DNA of 64,000 nucleotides, from contig NC_026741.1 in NCBI RefSeq assembly GCF_000210295.1, positions 806,001-870,000 on the forward strand, in the 5' to 3' direction. Both the position numbers and the translations under genes were made by a program. This document shows positions 1 to 9,003 of this stretch, piece by piece. How positions within the stretch are numbered: the stretch's first letter is position 1; every line of letters begins with the position of its first letter. The notes beneath the pieces were generated by a model. The model had not been told where the DNA came from. It did not search any database and saw nothing but the letters and a program-made list of their open reading frames with translations. Source of the DNA: Trypanosoma brucei gambiense DAL972. Taxonomy: Eukaryota; Euglenozoa; Kinetoplastea; Trypanosomatida; Trypanosomatidae.

Positions 1-125
1 ACCCATTATATCTTTTGGCCGAGGATATCTTTGCAGCTGCTGACTTCCATCTAATTCTTCTTGCACTGAATTACGTTCCACGCTTAGGTAAGGCTATCTT
101 GTGGCCTTTTGAACACCGTAGAAGA

Positions 126-2126
126 ATGTCGCTAAAGCGCCCTCGTGATGAAGGTGGACACGACGACCTCAACACTGGGCAAGAGGAAAATGCACAGCGA
201 AACTTCGATAGTATGGAAGAGCAGGACCAACACACCCCTTACCTTTCACTAAGAGAGGCGCGTTTCTCCGGTCGGTCCATGCAAGAAGGTTTCCACCTTC
301 AACTGGGCGAGTATGAAGAGCCAGACGAAGCGAAGGAAGTGGAAGAGTTGATGAATGGACATGAGGACTTCGGCGATTTACCGAAGGAGCGTCAAAAAGC
401 ATTGCTTGACGCAGTGAGAGTTTTGGTGAGGAAAGCTGCGGGTACCACAAACAAGAACCAACTGGAGCACCTTCGCGTAAAGGCGTCGCGGCTCGTGGGC
501 TTTAAAGACACGGCGCGGAAGTCAGAACTTACGGCGGCGTATCGGCAGTTAGTGCGTGCGGGTGAAGTGCAGGAATCTGCGGCTGTGGAAGAGCTTCTCT
601 TGCGTAAACGCGGCAAATCGCATAGTGGTGTACTTGTTGTGACAGTGTTTATGGGACCCGGCCAGTTTTCATGTCCAAAGGACTGTCACTACTGCCCAAA
701 TCAGCCAGGTATCGCCCGTTCCTATCTCCTGAAAGAGCCTGGTGTTCTTCGCGGGTACCGTAACGGTTGGGATCCTATCAGGCAGTTCTATGATCGCGCC
801 AGTGCTCTGGAAAACAATGGCCATGTAGTTGATAAAATTGAGCTCATTATCCTGGGCGGGACGTTTTCCTTTTACCCCAAAAAGTATGTGGAGGAGTTTA
901 TAACCGGAAACTTCTACGCGGCGAACACATATTATGACTCCACTCCCTTGCGGCCTATTGGTACTTTGGAGCAGGAAATAACAGCTAATGAAGATGCGCG
1001 GTGCCGAATAATTGGCGTGACGATCGAGACCCGGCCTGATTATATAAATTTATCCGAGTTGAGACGATTCCGATCCCTTGGTGTCACTCGTGTTCAGGTC
1101 GGCATACAACACTTGGACGATGACATTCTCACTATCGTTAACCGTGACTGCCCAACTGCCAAAACCATCGTAGCCATCAAGCGGCTCCTTGACGCGGGAT
1201 TCAAAGTTGATGCTCACTGGATGCCTGACTTACCAGGGAGCAGCTACTCAAAGGATCATGAGATGTTTGAGTATTTATTCTCGGAGGACAATGAAAATTT
1301 CCAGGTTGACCAATGGAAGGTGTACCCAACGGCGACGGTCCCGTACACAAAGATCGAGGACTGGTATCGTACGGGTAAGTACAAACCATACGCAGAGCTG
1401 GACGGTGGTTCCTGGATGGTGAAGCTTCTGGTGTACATCATGGAGAATTGCCCCAGGCGGATTCGATTGAATCGTATCATTCGAGACATACCGACGACAT
1501 ACATCATGGGTGGCGAGCGGCGGTGTAATCTTCGGCAAGTTATTGAGGCGGAAATGAAGGCTAAGGGTATCCGGTGCAAAGATATCCGCGAGCGTGAGTG
1601 CAAAGGGGCGCCTGTGGACAGAAATCAGACAAAAGTGTTTGTTAATGAGTTTCGCGCCAGTGGAGGAACGGAGTTTTACCTTTCCGTGGAGAACATGGAA
1701 CAGACAATTCTTTACGGTCATCTGCGCCTTCGCCTGCGTGATGACAGTGGCGAATCGAATTCGCTCGTGAAGGCACTGGAGGGCTGCGCACTGATTCGTG
1801 AACTGCATACTTATGGTAAGTTGATTGCTGTATCTCGGCCCAATTCGGGTAATGAAGCTCAGCATATGGGTGTGGGCACACAACTAATGCGGGAGGCAGA
1901 ACGAATTGCCATCGAGCGTGGGTTCATGAAAATTGCAGTTATTGCCGGTGTGGGTGTCCGGCGTTACTACGCAAAGCTTGGCTATAAGTTAGAGGACACA
2001 TACATGGTGAAACAGCTCACTGCAGATAAAGGAAGCACTATAACGGAGGAGCAAGTGGAGCAGGATGACGATAATGATAATGGCGGCTTCATTTCTATGC
2101 TGAAGGGATTTATGTTCGGTAAATGA
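126..2126 (+). CDS. ELP3: Elongator-like protein 3: radical-SAM / GNAT acetyltransferase
   Basis: This 666-residue protein belongs to the Elp3 family, the catalytic subunit of Elongator, which starts cm5U-type modification of wobble uridine in tRNA and has been linked to transcription control. The radical-SAM half carries CPKDCHYC (Cys183, Cys187, Cys190), then GGTF and IETRPDY. The C-terminal GNAT half carries RELHTYG, the acetyl-CoA loop QHMGVG (from residue 579), KIAVIAGVGVRRYY and a closing YMVKQL. The Cys spacing is CX3CX2C rather than the CX9CX2C of yeast and human Elp3, and the following stretch PNQPGIARSYLLKEPGVLR is unlike theirs. T. brucei has two paralogues, ELP3a and ELP3b; the divergent cluster makes me lean to ELP3b, unproven. 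An acidic Asp/Asn tail follows the GNAT domain. The open frame runs upstream to a TTG at 15; ATG 126 is the first in-frame ATG. Confidence 0.93.
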   Translation: MSLKRPRDEGGHDDLNTGQEENAQRNFDSMEEQDQHTPYLSLREARFSGRSMQEGFHLQLGEYEEPDEAKEVEELMNGHEDFGDLPKERQKALLDAVRVLVRKAAGTTNKNQLEHLRVKASRLVGFKDTARKSELTAAYRQLVRAGEVQESAAVEELLLRKRGKSHSGVLVVTVFMGPGQFSCPKDCHYCPNQPGIARSYLLKEPGVLRGYRNGWDPIRQFYDRASALENNGHVVDKIELIILGGTFSFYPKKYVEEFITGNFYAANTYYDSTPLRPIGTLEQEITANEDARCRIIGVTIETRPDYINLSELRRFRSLGVTRVQVGIQHLDDDILTIVNRDCPTAKTIVAIKRLLDAGFKVDAHWMPDLPGSSYSKDHEMFEYLFSEDNENFQVDQWKVYPTATVPYTKIEDWYRTGKYKPYAELDGGSWMVKLLVYIMENCPRRIRLNRIIRDIPTTYIMGGERRCNLRQVIEAEMKAKGIRCKDIRERECKGAPVDRNQTKVFVNEFRASGGTEFYLSVENMEQTILYGHLRLRLRDDSGESNSLVKALEGCALIRELHTYGKLIAVSRPNSGNEAQHMGVGTQLMREAERIAIERGFMKIAVIAGVGVRRYYAKLGYKLEDTYMVKQLTADKGSTITEEQVEQDDDNDNGGFISMLKGFMFGK

Positions 2127-2647
2127 GTGAACGATCGTGGTTTACTGCTTCAGCGCAGTGAGCTGAGCGCTCGTCCCTCATGAATACACACGTGCCGCTT
2201 TTTCTCTCAATATTGTCAGAGCGCAATAACGAGGAGGGAGGGTGTTATTGCCTCGTGTTGCATGCAGACCGATCGGTACCGGCGCTGTCCAGAGAGCCGC
2301 GGGCATCTCTTGTTGGAACGCGGAATTTTTCCTTAACTACTTCGGTGGCCCCTGAGGGTTTGGGAGCGCTCCCGCTGATGGGGTTCCTTTGGCCGCCGTA
2401 ACCTGCAAACTTCTTTGTGTAGTGGCTTGCCGTTTTTCCCGCTCCGTCATGCTTCCTACACGACATATAAACTTTGCCTTTATTTCTCCCCTCCTCGGTG
2501 TCCTCTATTTGTACACCACGAATATCTCCATCCGGATAGGGCAGTACAGTACAGGCCGCACATTGAGGGCAAGCCAGTGTTTTGGGTACACGAGGTATAG
2601 CTCAGTAACGCAAAAAAAAAAAAAGAAGTCTAGGCTCCCTTGAAGTT
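2127..2647 (+). other. intergenic UTR region, ELP3 to next gene
   Basis: No convincing gene. A pyrimidine-rich stretch at about 2444-2512 followed by AG dinucleotides (for example at 2540-2541) fits a spliced-leader acceptor for the downstream gene. A 12-base A tract lies at 2611-2622. Confidence 0.5.
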
Positions 2648-3856
2648 ATGTGGAGGTTTGGTGCCTCCTCCACAGGTTTGAAGGCCGGTTCCCCGCTGGT
2701 TGGGTCGGCGTCCCGCCGCTGCGGCTCAACGGCAACTCCTTCGAGGCGGCGCAGCGGATTCTTCAAAATGGGTGACATGTACAAACCCGGTCGTTACACT
2801 TCGAAAGATCTACCAAAAGGCCCAAGTGGGTCTAACCAACCGTGGGATCCCGTGTACGCCAACTACGCCTTCCAACTCGTAACGGGCCCTCTAAAGCGGA
2901 AACAAAACACCACACCAGATGACCATCTCACTGTCGACGAGCTTGACAAGTGGATGGATGCGAAAGGTGCCGCCAAGGTTCTTGGAATTAAAGAAGAGGA
3001 GCTACCGACATTGACGGCACCCGCCGTGGAAGAGTATTGGGCAAAAGCATACGGTCAGCGGAACAACGCTCATCAACAGGAAACTGTTATTGCGGCTGAA
3101 GTGTTACTAGAGTATATCGACTCAACCGTACACCGCAAGAAGAGTCGGCAGTACTACCGACGGTATATGGATAACGCAAGGCAGGCTATCGATCATGAAA
3201 CTGAAATGCGTCGTAGCGAACATCGTCAAAAATTCATACATCTCTTTGGTGTGGCGATGTTTACGGGTTCAGCAATAGTGGTAATCATTGCGTTCTTTCG
3301 TGGTTACTTCACACGTCAGGATGTGGAAAAGATAGGGACTGACGCGGCTGCATATCTCAACATGGTGTTTTCGCAACCACCAAATCTGGAGCCACCACCA
3401 GATTACTCCACGCGGTATCGTGACACTCCGCCAGCTATGGAGCTTGCAAAACAACAAGGCGTGTATGGAGTTGTTGACCCTGCTCGCCTTTCTAACCTCT
3501 CTAAGGATGTGAAGCAGTACCGTGCGGATGAGGAAATGGAGATGCTTCGGATGCTGAACGATGAGAACGAGAAGGCGCGACAAAGGCGGAAGGAGGATCA
3601 GGTGCGGGAGAGTCGCGTGGTTGTGTACCGCGCTGGTGACTTTGATGATGCAGGTGAACTAAAGGATCTGGCGAAGGAAAAGGAGGCGGTGAAGCCTTTG
3701 TCCGCTTTTTCTCAACAATCATTCCGTGACTTTGCTGCTTTGATGGCTTCACAGTTTGGTGGAGGTTCACGGTTTCAACGCATTACGCAGGACAGCGTTC
3801 GGCGCGCGGAAGAAATGGAGAGGATGCAGAAGCGTATGAATGAAATTGAAGAGTAG
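2648..3856 (+). CDS. Hypothetical protein, probably mitochondrial, one membrane span
   Basis: I do not recognise this 402-residue protein. Its first 40 residues (MWRFGASSTGLKAG...) are rich in Arg, Ser and Gly and lack acidic residues, typical of a mitochondrial presequence. A hydrophobic segment at about residues 200-222 (VAMFTGSAIVVIIAFF) is the only clear membrane span. The flanks are highly charged: an Arg/Lys-rich helix precedes the span (KKSRQYYRRYMDNARQ), and the C-terminal 130 residues are Glu/Lys/Arg-rich and probably coiled-coil. This layout suits an inner-membrane protein with large soluble domains on both sides, but that is inference. ATG 2648 follows a pyrimidine-rich region and an A tract. 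A second in-frame Met at residue 41 would remove the presequence and is less likely. Confidence 0.8.
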   Translation: MWRFGASSTGLKAGSPLVGSASRRCGSTATPSRRRSGFFKMGDMYKPGRYTSKDLPKGPSGSNQPWDPVYANYAFQLVTGPLKRKQNTTPDDHLTVDELDKWMDAKGAAKVLGIKEEELPTLTAPAVEEYWAKAYGQRNNAHQQETVIAAEVLLEYIDSTVHRKKSRQYYRRYMDNARQAIDHETEMRRSEHRQKFIHLFGVAMFTGSAIVVIIAFFRGYFTRQDVEKIGTDAAAYLNMVFSQPPNLEPPPDYSTRYRDTPPAMELAKQQGVYGVVDPARLSNLSKDVKQYRADEEMEMLRMLNDENEKARQRRKEDQVRESRVVVYRAGDFDDAGELKDLAKEKEAVKPLSAFSQQSFRDFAALMASQFGGGSRFQRITQDSVRRAEEMERMQKRMNEIEE

Positions 3857-4231
3857 GGATGTTGGTTTGGGGCCTGACGTTAAGTGACATCGGATTGTTT
3901 ATTGAAGTGTTACTACCACCAGTACCTCGTGGGCCAGGCTCCGTAACGGAGGCACACATGCGCCCCAATGTGGGTGATACGGCTTATGTGGGGTATGAGT
4001 TCTGTGGGTTGACATTACGTTTAACTTCCCTAACTTTCTTCAATCGTCATTTGATTACACATATCTGTGTATGTGTGCGGAGTTTCTGTTGTTCGCGACT
4101 TTCCGTGTGTTATCCCCCTCTTTAATTGTTGCATGCGCAAACTGAGAAATCTTTTCCTTTTATTCTTAGTTACAGCACCCAGGTTTATACCGCACGAAAG
4201 TGGACTCACCTTCCTGTTCGGCTCCGCGCAA
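3857..4231 (+). other. intergenic UTR region before the carrier gene
   Basis: Holds the end of the upstream transcript and the 5' UTR of the carrier gene. The open frame of the carrier extends back to a GTG at 4067, but this part looks non-coding because the likely splice acceptor lies inside it at 4168-4169. Confidence 0.6.
4151..4169 (+). promoter_or_regulatory. predicted spliced-leader trans-splice acceptor
   Basis: An almost pure pyrimidine tract ends in TTAG at 4166-4169. The next ATG downstream is 4232 in the carrier frame, giving a 62-base 5' UTR. This argues against the upstream ATG at 4133. Confidence 0.6.
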
Positions 4232-5155
4232 ATGTCTCGCACCATAAAGAAGGAAAAAGACACAAAGCCGACCCATACTTCTGTCGCTCTTGCATCCTCC
4301 TGCGCGACATTTGCTACCAAGTCGCTGCTGCATCCCATAGACACGACTAAATGCCGGATACAGCATTCAGTGGGGAAAACATTGCGTTCGTTGCATCGAG
4401 AATATCGTGGCAAATGGGGGCCTAGGTATTTATATGGTGGATTGCCCGTCAAGTTACTCTTTAGTGTTCCATACCAGCCCCTGTACATGACAACATATGC
4501 TGCCGCTAGTGGTGCATTACTTCCCGATGGCACTGCCAGTCCTCACAGTTATTGGGTGTTTTTAGGAGGAACTATAGGTGCTGCTTGTGCCGCTGAACTC
4601 GCTGGCTGCGTCTTGCGCGTGCCAATGGAAACTATGAAAATGCGATTGCAGGCGGGAGTGGTGTTAAACACCGCGGCTGCTTTTCGTCAGATGCGGATGC
4701 ATGGACTTCACGGTTTTCGTAGGATGGTGCTGTCACAGACGCTTTTGCACGATATTCCCTACAGCGCCACGCAGTGGATTGTATATGAAAGCCTTCGGCC
4801 ATGGACTACTCAGCTGCTGAAGAATCAAAAGTCAGATGAGCAATCTGCCTCCGGGGCGGGCCCGATGTCGCGGTGGTATTCTTACGCACAGACCTTTTTG
4901 CGCACAGTCCTAAGCGGTGGATTTAGTGCTCTAATCGCTTCGACTGTCACTGTTCCACTTGATGTTATGAGGACACGAACAGTTGTTGCCGCTGCTGCAG
5001 ATCCCAATATAACCATTTCTGCTGTTGCCCGTGATGCTTACAGGCGGGGAGGTGCGCGTGCCTTTGTTCGAGGCTCGGCCACACGTGTGCTTTGGGTGAC
5101 CAGTAACATGGCTGTCTACTTTCCACTCTTTGAGCTTTTCACCATTTGCATGTAG
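4232..5155 (+). CDS. Mitochondrial carrier family (SLC25) protein
   Basis: This 307-residue protein is a three-repeat mitochondrial carrier that would exchange small metabolites across the inner membrane. The family signature PX[DE]XX[KR] appears once per repeat: PIDTTK at residue 35, PMETMK at residue 131 and PLDVMR at residue 242. Length near 300 residues is typical. The second signature in the context RVPMETMKMRLQ recalls the S-adenosylmethionine carrier branch (RVPTE in that family), but I cannot fix the substrate from sequence. The ORF extends upstream to GTG 4067 with an in-frame ATG at 4133. I chose ATG 4232 because a strong pyrimidine tract plus AG ends at 4169, and because the extra residues lack carrier character. 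Confidence 0.9.
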   Translation: MSRTIKKEKDTKPTHTSVALASSCATFATKSLLHPIDTTKCRIQHSVGKTLRSLHREYRGKWGPRYLYGGLPVKLLFSVPYQPLYMTTYAAASGALLPDGTASPHSYWVFLGGTIGAACAAELAGCVLRVPMETMKMRLQAGVVLNTAAAFRQMRMHGLHGFRRMVLSQTLLHDIPYSATQWIVYESLRPWTTQLLKNQKSDEQSASGAGPMSRWYSYAQTFLRTVLSGGFSALIASTVTVPLDVMRTRTVVAAAADPNITISAVARDAYRRGGARAFVRGSATRVLWVTSNMAVYFPLFELFTICM

Positions 5156-6259
5156 GACGGGGATGAAGGATGAATTAGTATGGGTAAATAGAACATTTTA
5201 GGTGCGTGGAAAAAGGAAGTCAAAAGCGGTGTTAATAATTAGGAGTTGTGGTATATACATGTGTATGTTTACATTTATGTTTCAATACCATTATTACTAT
5301 TAAATTTTTTTTCTCGTAATGACTATTTTCACACAGTTTAATCTCTAAATTACACCTTACCTTCTGTGGATTTACCCACATTCACTTTCATATTTTATTC
5401 TTTCATCTATTCGGCCCTTTGATTGACGGGTGCTGAGGAGGACACAATAAAAAATTTCTCTTGAGAGAAGGAACAGAACTGGAGACGAAAAAAGGGTACG
5501 GCAAGAGAAAGGGGGGGACGTGCCGATGCCGTTCAACTTATCATCGTCAGTGCCACTGTATTTAAACGTTGGCATCAATAGCAGACCGCTAACGTTGATG
5601 CGCGCCTTATTATTGTTGTTATTTTAAACGTATATTAATAATGATAAGTACGCAAATATTTGTACATGTATATATCTGTACGTGTGCGGTCGTGCGGGTT
5701 GATAGAAACTTGAGAACAATAAACGGGTAAAAGCTTCTTGTGCGCCGTGATAACATCCAAATCATCTCCTCTTCCTATTGGCAGGATGGTCATGTTTTGT
5801 ACAATAATACTTATCCATTTGTTAAACCGTTTATTCATTTCGGTAGCGAGTACTAAAGTAAGAGAGGGAATGTCCGCGAATACCTCTGTTACTTGTGTTT
5901 AGAAACTCGTATAATTTTACCGGTTTATTGCAATGATCGTGACGGTCACCGCCAACAGCGCTGAGACATCCCGCTTTTTCTCCTCCCCCTTTCTTTTTCA
6001 ATCACATTTTTCTTTCTTCATGCATTCATGTGGAGGGCGAACTCACCTTTTCGTTCTTGAGAAGGAGCTGTGGCGCCGGAGGTGAAAAAAATTTTCAAAT
6101 TGGAATAAGTATTACGGCTTGTGGGAGCGAAGGAAGGATAAAGGGGTGAAAAAATCATATCGTCACTAATCACAACAGCTGCAACAATAATAATAATAAT
6201 AACAATAACTGACGCGGTCGTGCAGCAGTCAGCAACGCAAGGGAAAAGGAAGGAGAGTG
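5156..6259 (+). other. intergenic UTR region, about 1.1 kb
   Basis: AT-rich, with no credible ORF. The distal part has a pyrimidine-rich tract (5971-6020) and a short (TAA)n run near 6186-6202, both in the expected 5' UTR of the next gene. Confidence 0.55.
5971..6035 (+). promoter_or_regulatory. predicted trans-splice acceptor for thioredoxin-like gene
   Basis: Long C/T-rich tract followed by AG at 6034-6035 (a second AG lies near 6060). The first ATG after this point is 6260, the start chosen for the following gene. Confidence 0.5.
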
Positions 6260-7321
6260 ATGGAACAGATGGAGGGACACGGAATTGATGTGAAGAGCGC
6301 ATGGGTTGAGTTTACTGCAGAGTTATGTGATGAGTTGAACGATGCCCGCTGTCTTGGAGTTGCTGCCGCTACACCAGAGGAAGCTTCGGGTATTTGCGCC
6401 CTCGTTGATGAGGCATGTGCCAGCCTTGTTAGTGCAAAGGATGAAATGGAGTTTCTGTTTCCTTTGAACTCGTTGATGCACACGACACGCGTATGCTTCA
6501 CGAATGAAAATAACATAAAAAAATTAGAGGAATGCACTGCTGTTTATGGTCGTGTGCCAATGATTATGCTCCTTGAGATGAAAGAAAACCGCTCCTTTGT
6601 ATTGGATTTTACTCCGGGAACATCTGTGGCAGACGTTGAGGAGTTTCTCAGCGGTGTTGCACGCGGCACCGTTGCAAAAGCACTTCAAGGCGCTGCACCT
6701 CCCTCAGATGACCACTTTCAACCAGTTGAGGGAATCACACTTCGTCATGGTCTCTGTGCTGTGACGAGTACAATAGAGCGACTCAAGCATCAACAGCCCG
6801 GCGGCGCCCTCTGCATATTTTGGAGTCACCGCTGTTCAATGTGTCCCCATATGATGCTTCTGCTAGACGCCTCTGTTGGTGCCTTGCGGCGGGAACTACA
6901 ACGTCACGGCACTGAGCAGACCTTCACTTACATGTGTTGTGACGTTGACGAAAATGATTTGCCGGAGGAAGTCTTTCCGAGGGCTCAGGAGGGAGAAGAA
7001 GTGACGGTTCCCCAAATTGTGGCGTTCAACAGTGCTGGTGAGCGTTTTGTTTATGACGGCCGTCGCACAGCACCTTCCATTATGTCGTTTGCGTGGGAAC
7101 ACTGCGTCCCAAAGGAGGTGAGAGATGCAACCGATATCAAAAGGAGTGTGATGAAGGCTGTTGAGTCGGTGTGCATTGAAGAACTTCTGAATAGTGACGT
7201 ATCAGCGAGAGTGAGTGGTGATGTTGCAACAGCAGAAGTGGGAAATGGGCTGTCGCATGGGGGAGAGATGGAGGAAAAACTGAAGGACCGTAAGAGGCCC
7301 CGGTGCGTGGGTTCCGAGTGA
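6260..7321 (+). CDS. Thioredoxin-fold protein with CSMC motif
   Basis: A 353-residue protein with a recognisable thioredoxin domain in its middle to C-terminal part. A strand-like ALCIFWSHRCSMC carries the two-cysteine motif CSMC (Cys192, Cys195), followed by a helix. VTVPQIVAF (Pro251) is the cis-proline loop, and a Gly-Arg segment (VYDGRRT) follows at the usual distance. The motif is not the WCGPC of classical thioredoxin or the WCPPC of tryparedoxin, so the partner is unknown. The N-terminal 170 residues show no motif I recognise. The C-terminus is basic (LKDRKRPRC), which could be a nuclear signal. No targeting peptide or membrane span is seen. The open frame begins with GTG 6257; ATG 6260 is the first ATG after the splice acceptor. 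Confidence 0.8.
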   Translation: MEQMEGHGIDVKSAWVEFTAELCDELNDARCLGVAAATPEEASGICALVDEACASLVSAKDEMEFLFPLNSLMHTTRVCFTNENNIKKLEECTAVYGRVPMIMLLEMKENRSFVLDFTPGTSVADVEEFLSGVARGTVAKALQGAAPPSDDHFQPVEGITLRHGLCAVTSTIERLKHQQPGGALCIFWSHRCSMCPHMMLLLDASVGALRRELQRHGTEQTFTYMCCDVDENDLPEEVFPRAQEGEEVTVPQIVAFNSAGERFVYDGRRTAPSIMSFAWEHCVPKEVRDATDIKRSVMKAVESVCIEELLNSDVSARVSGDVATAEVGNGLSHGGEMEEKLKDRKRPRCVGSE

Positions 7322-9003
7322 ATCTCGCAATATAAATATATGAGGAGTTGGTAAGGAAGGGGGCGAATGTGACTGGGAAATAATAAATAAGGAGACAGGG
7401 GAAGTTTGTGGTTGGATGAATGTGAGGGAATGCCGCGTGAAAGGCGTGGAGAGAACGTGATGGGTCGTAACCATCCGCGTGTATTTACCTGATGATCGAT
7501 GTGTTAATTACCAGGAGCGCATGAATATGGGAGTTAATGTGGGCATAGGCTTTTTTTTTCGTTGTGTTGCTTCAACGACCCGACAATATTCTTTTTAACT
7601 TATACTTGTGCCTGCCGGCCTCTTCACGTGGTTGATTACTTTCCCTCAGTTCTTTTCATGCGCTACCACTACTTACAACTTCGGTGCATTTTTGAGTATA
7701 GTCGTATGGAGGTGCGTTTATATATGACTATTTACGTTTTTGTATACGCAATTGATGCTTAAATATTTTGGTGCGTTTTCATTTGTAGAGGATTCTCCAC
7801 TGCAAGGCGAGGTGCCGATTCTTTTTTTTTTTTGTTCAACCATGTGATAATTAATGACTTCTGTGACGGAATTTTAATTAGAGGTGTAGATAATGATAAA
7901 AACGAGTAATTTTCTCTTCCACCACTCAACGAGGGGAATAGGAAACGATTAAATAGGAGGAGTAATTCCACGTGTCAAATGCCTTTTCTTAAGTAGCCGT
8001 AAATAAGCGAACTGAAGCCGCAGGAAACATTTCTATTTTCTATTATTTTTTTTATATGTACGTATATATATTTCGCGCCTTATGTTGTTCCTCATTCGCA
8101 TTCCCACGTTCTGCGGCTGCCCACCATTTTGTCGACTTTTAGGGATCATTTCATATGATGCTCATCGCATGGTGAAACTTTTCCACGCATCTATGCTCAC
8201 AAATATTTTCAACTGAATGGGCATATTTTCTCCTGTCGTGACGTGTCGTCCAGGACATATACACAAACACCCCATTCAAAAAATAAAAAATAAAAGAAGA
8301 ATTATCCCGTGAATGAGTGCTTTGAAAATGGTTGTATCGCTATCGGGCGCATGCCTCCAAAAGCTGCTCACGCATGTTCATAATATACCAGTGCTGTCGT
8401 TGCCTGTTTTCCGTATTTTTGTCGACCTTTAGTTTGATATTTATTGGACAGGTATAAAACCCCGGCATTTCCCTTGCCTGCGACTCCATTCTGTTGTTGC
8501 TGCTATCATTATTGTCATTATTGTTACTATTTTCGTTTCATTGATGATGGCCAAGTTATTGTATGTATTGATGCGGAAGAAAGGCTAGTGGGGAGGCCGT
8601 ATTTTTGGGAAAGGAGTTGATGAGGCGAGGCGTATGTGTGTTTGTGTGAAGCCAGTCGCGAAGTGCAGTGAACCGCCTCCCAAAAAATACATACAAAAAC
8701 CATGCGTGTATGTTGATGTGCTTCACTTTTTTCGCAACGCAAGAGCCAAAAAAAAAATAGCAATGTTGAAAAGTTCAGTTACATTTCTTCTATTTCTTGT
8801 GTTTTATTTGCATGTGTGCGTGCGCTCCAAGTCATTTGAGCTGTGGAACCAGCGGTTGTGCAACTCACATTAGATTTGGATATAACATTTGTGGCAGCCT
8901 AACCCACCCACCCTCCTAGGCAAACATTTAAAAAAAACGGTGGTACACTATTTCCGGCATAAATTTGTTAAGGAGAAAGAGAAGGAAGGGAAGGTAACAA
9001 CCG
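7322..9003 (+). other. intergenic UTR region, about 1.7 kb
   Basis: AT-rich with T- and A-runs; short open frames here are low in complexity and unconvincing. Candidate acceptors before the helicase gene are the pyrimidine-rich stretch near 8783-8810 and CCTCCTAG ending at 8919. ATG 9004 is the first ATG after both. Confidence 0.5.

Noticed and set aside
15..125. Upstream extension of the ELP3 frame to codon 15
   Set aside because: Begins with TTG and lacks an ATG; the next in-frame ATG is 126, and the family homology starts later.
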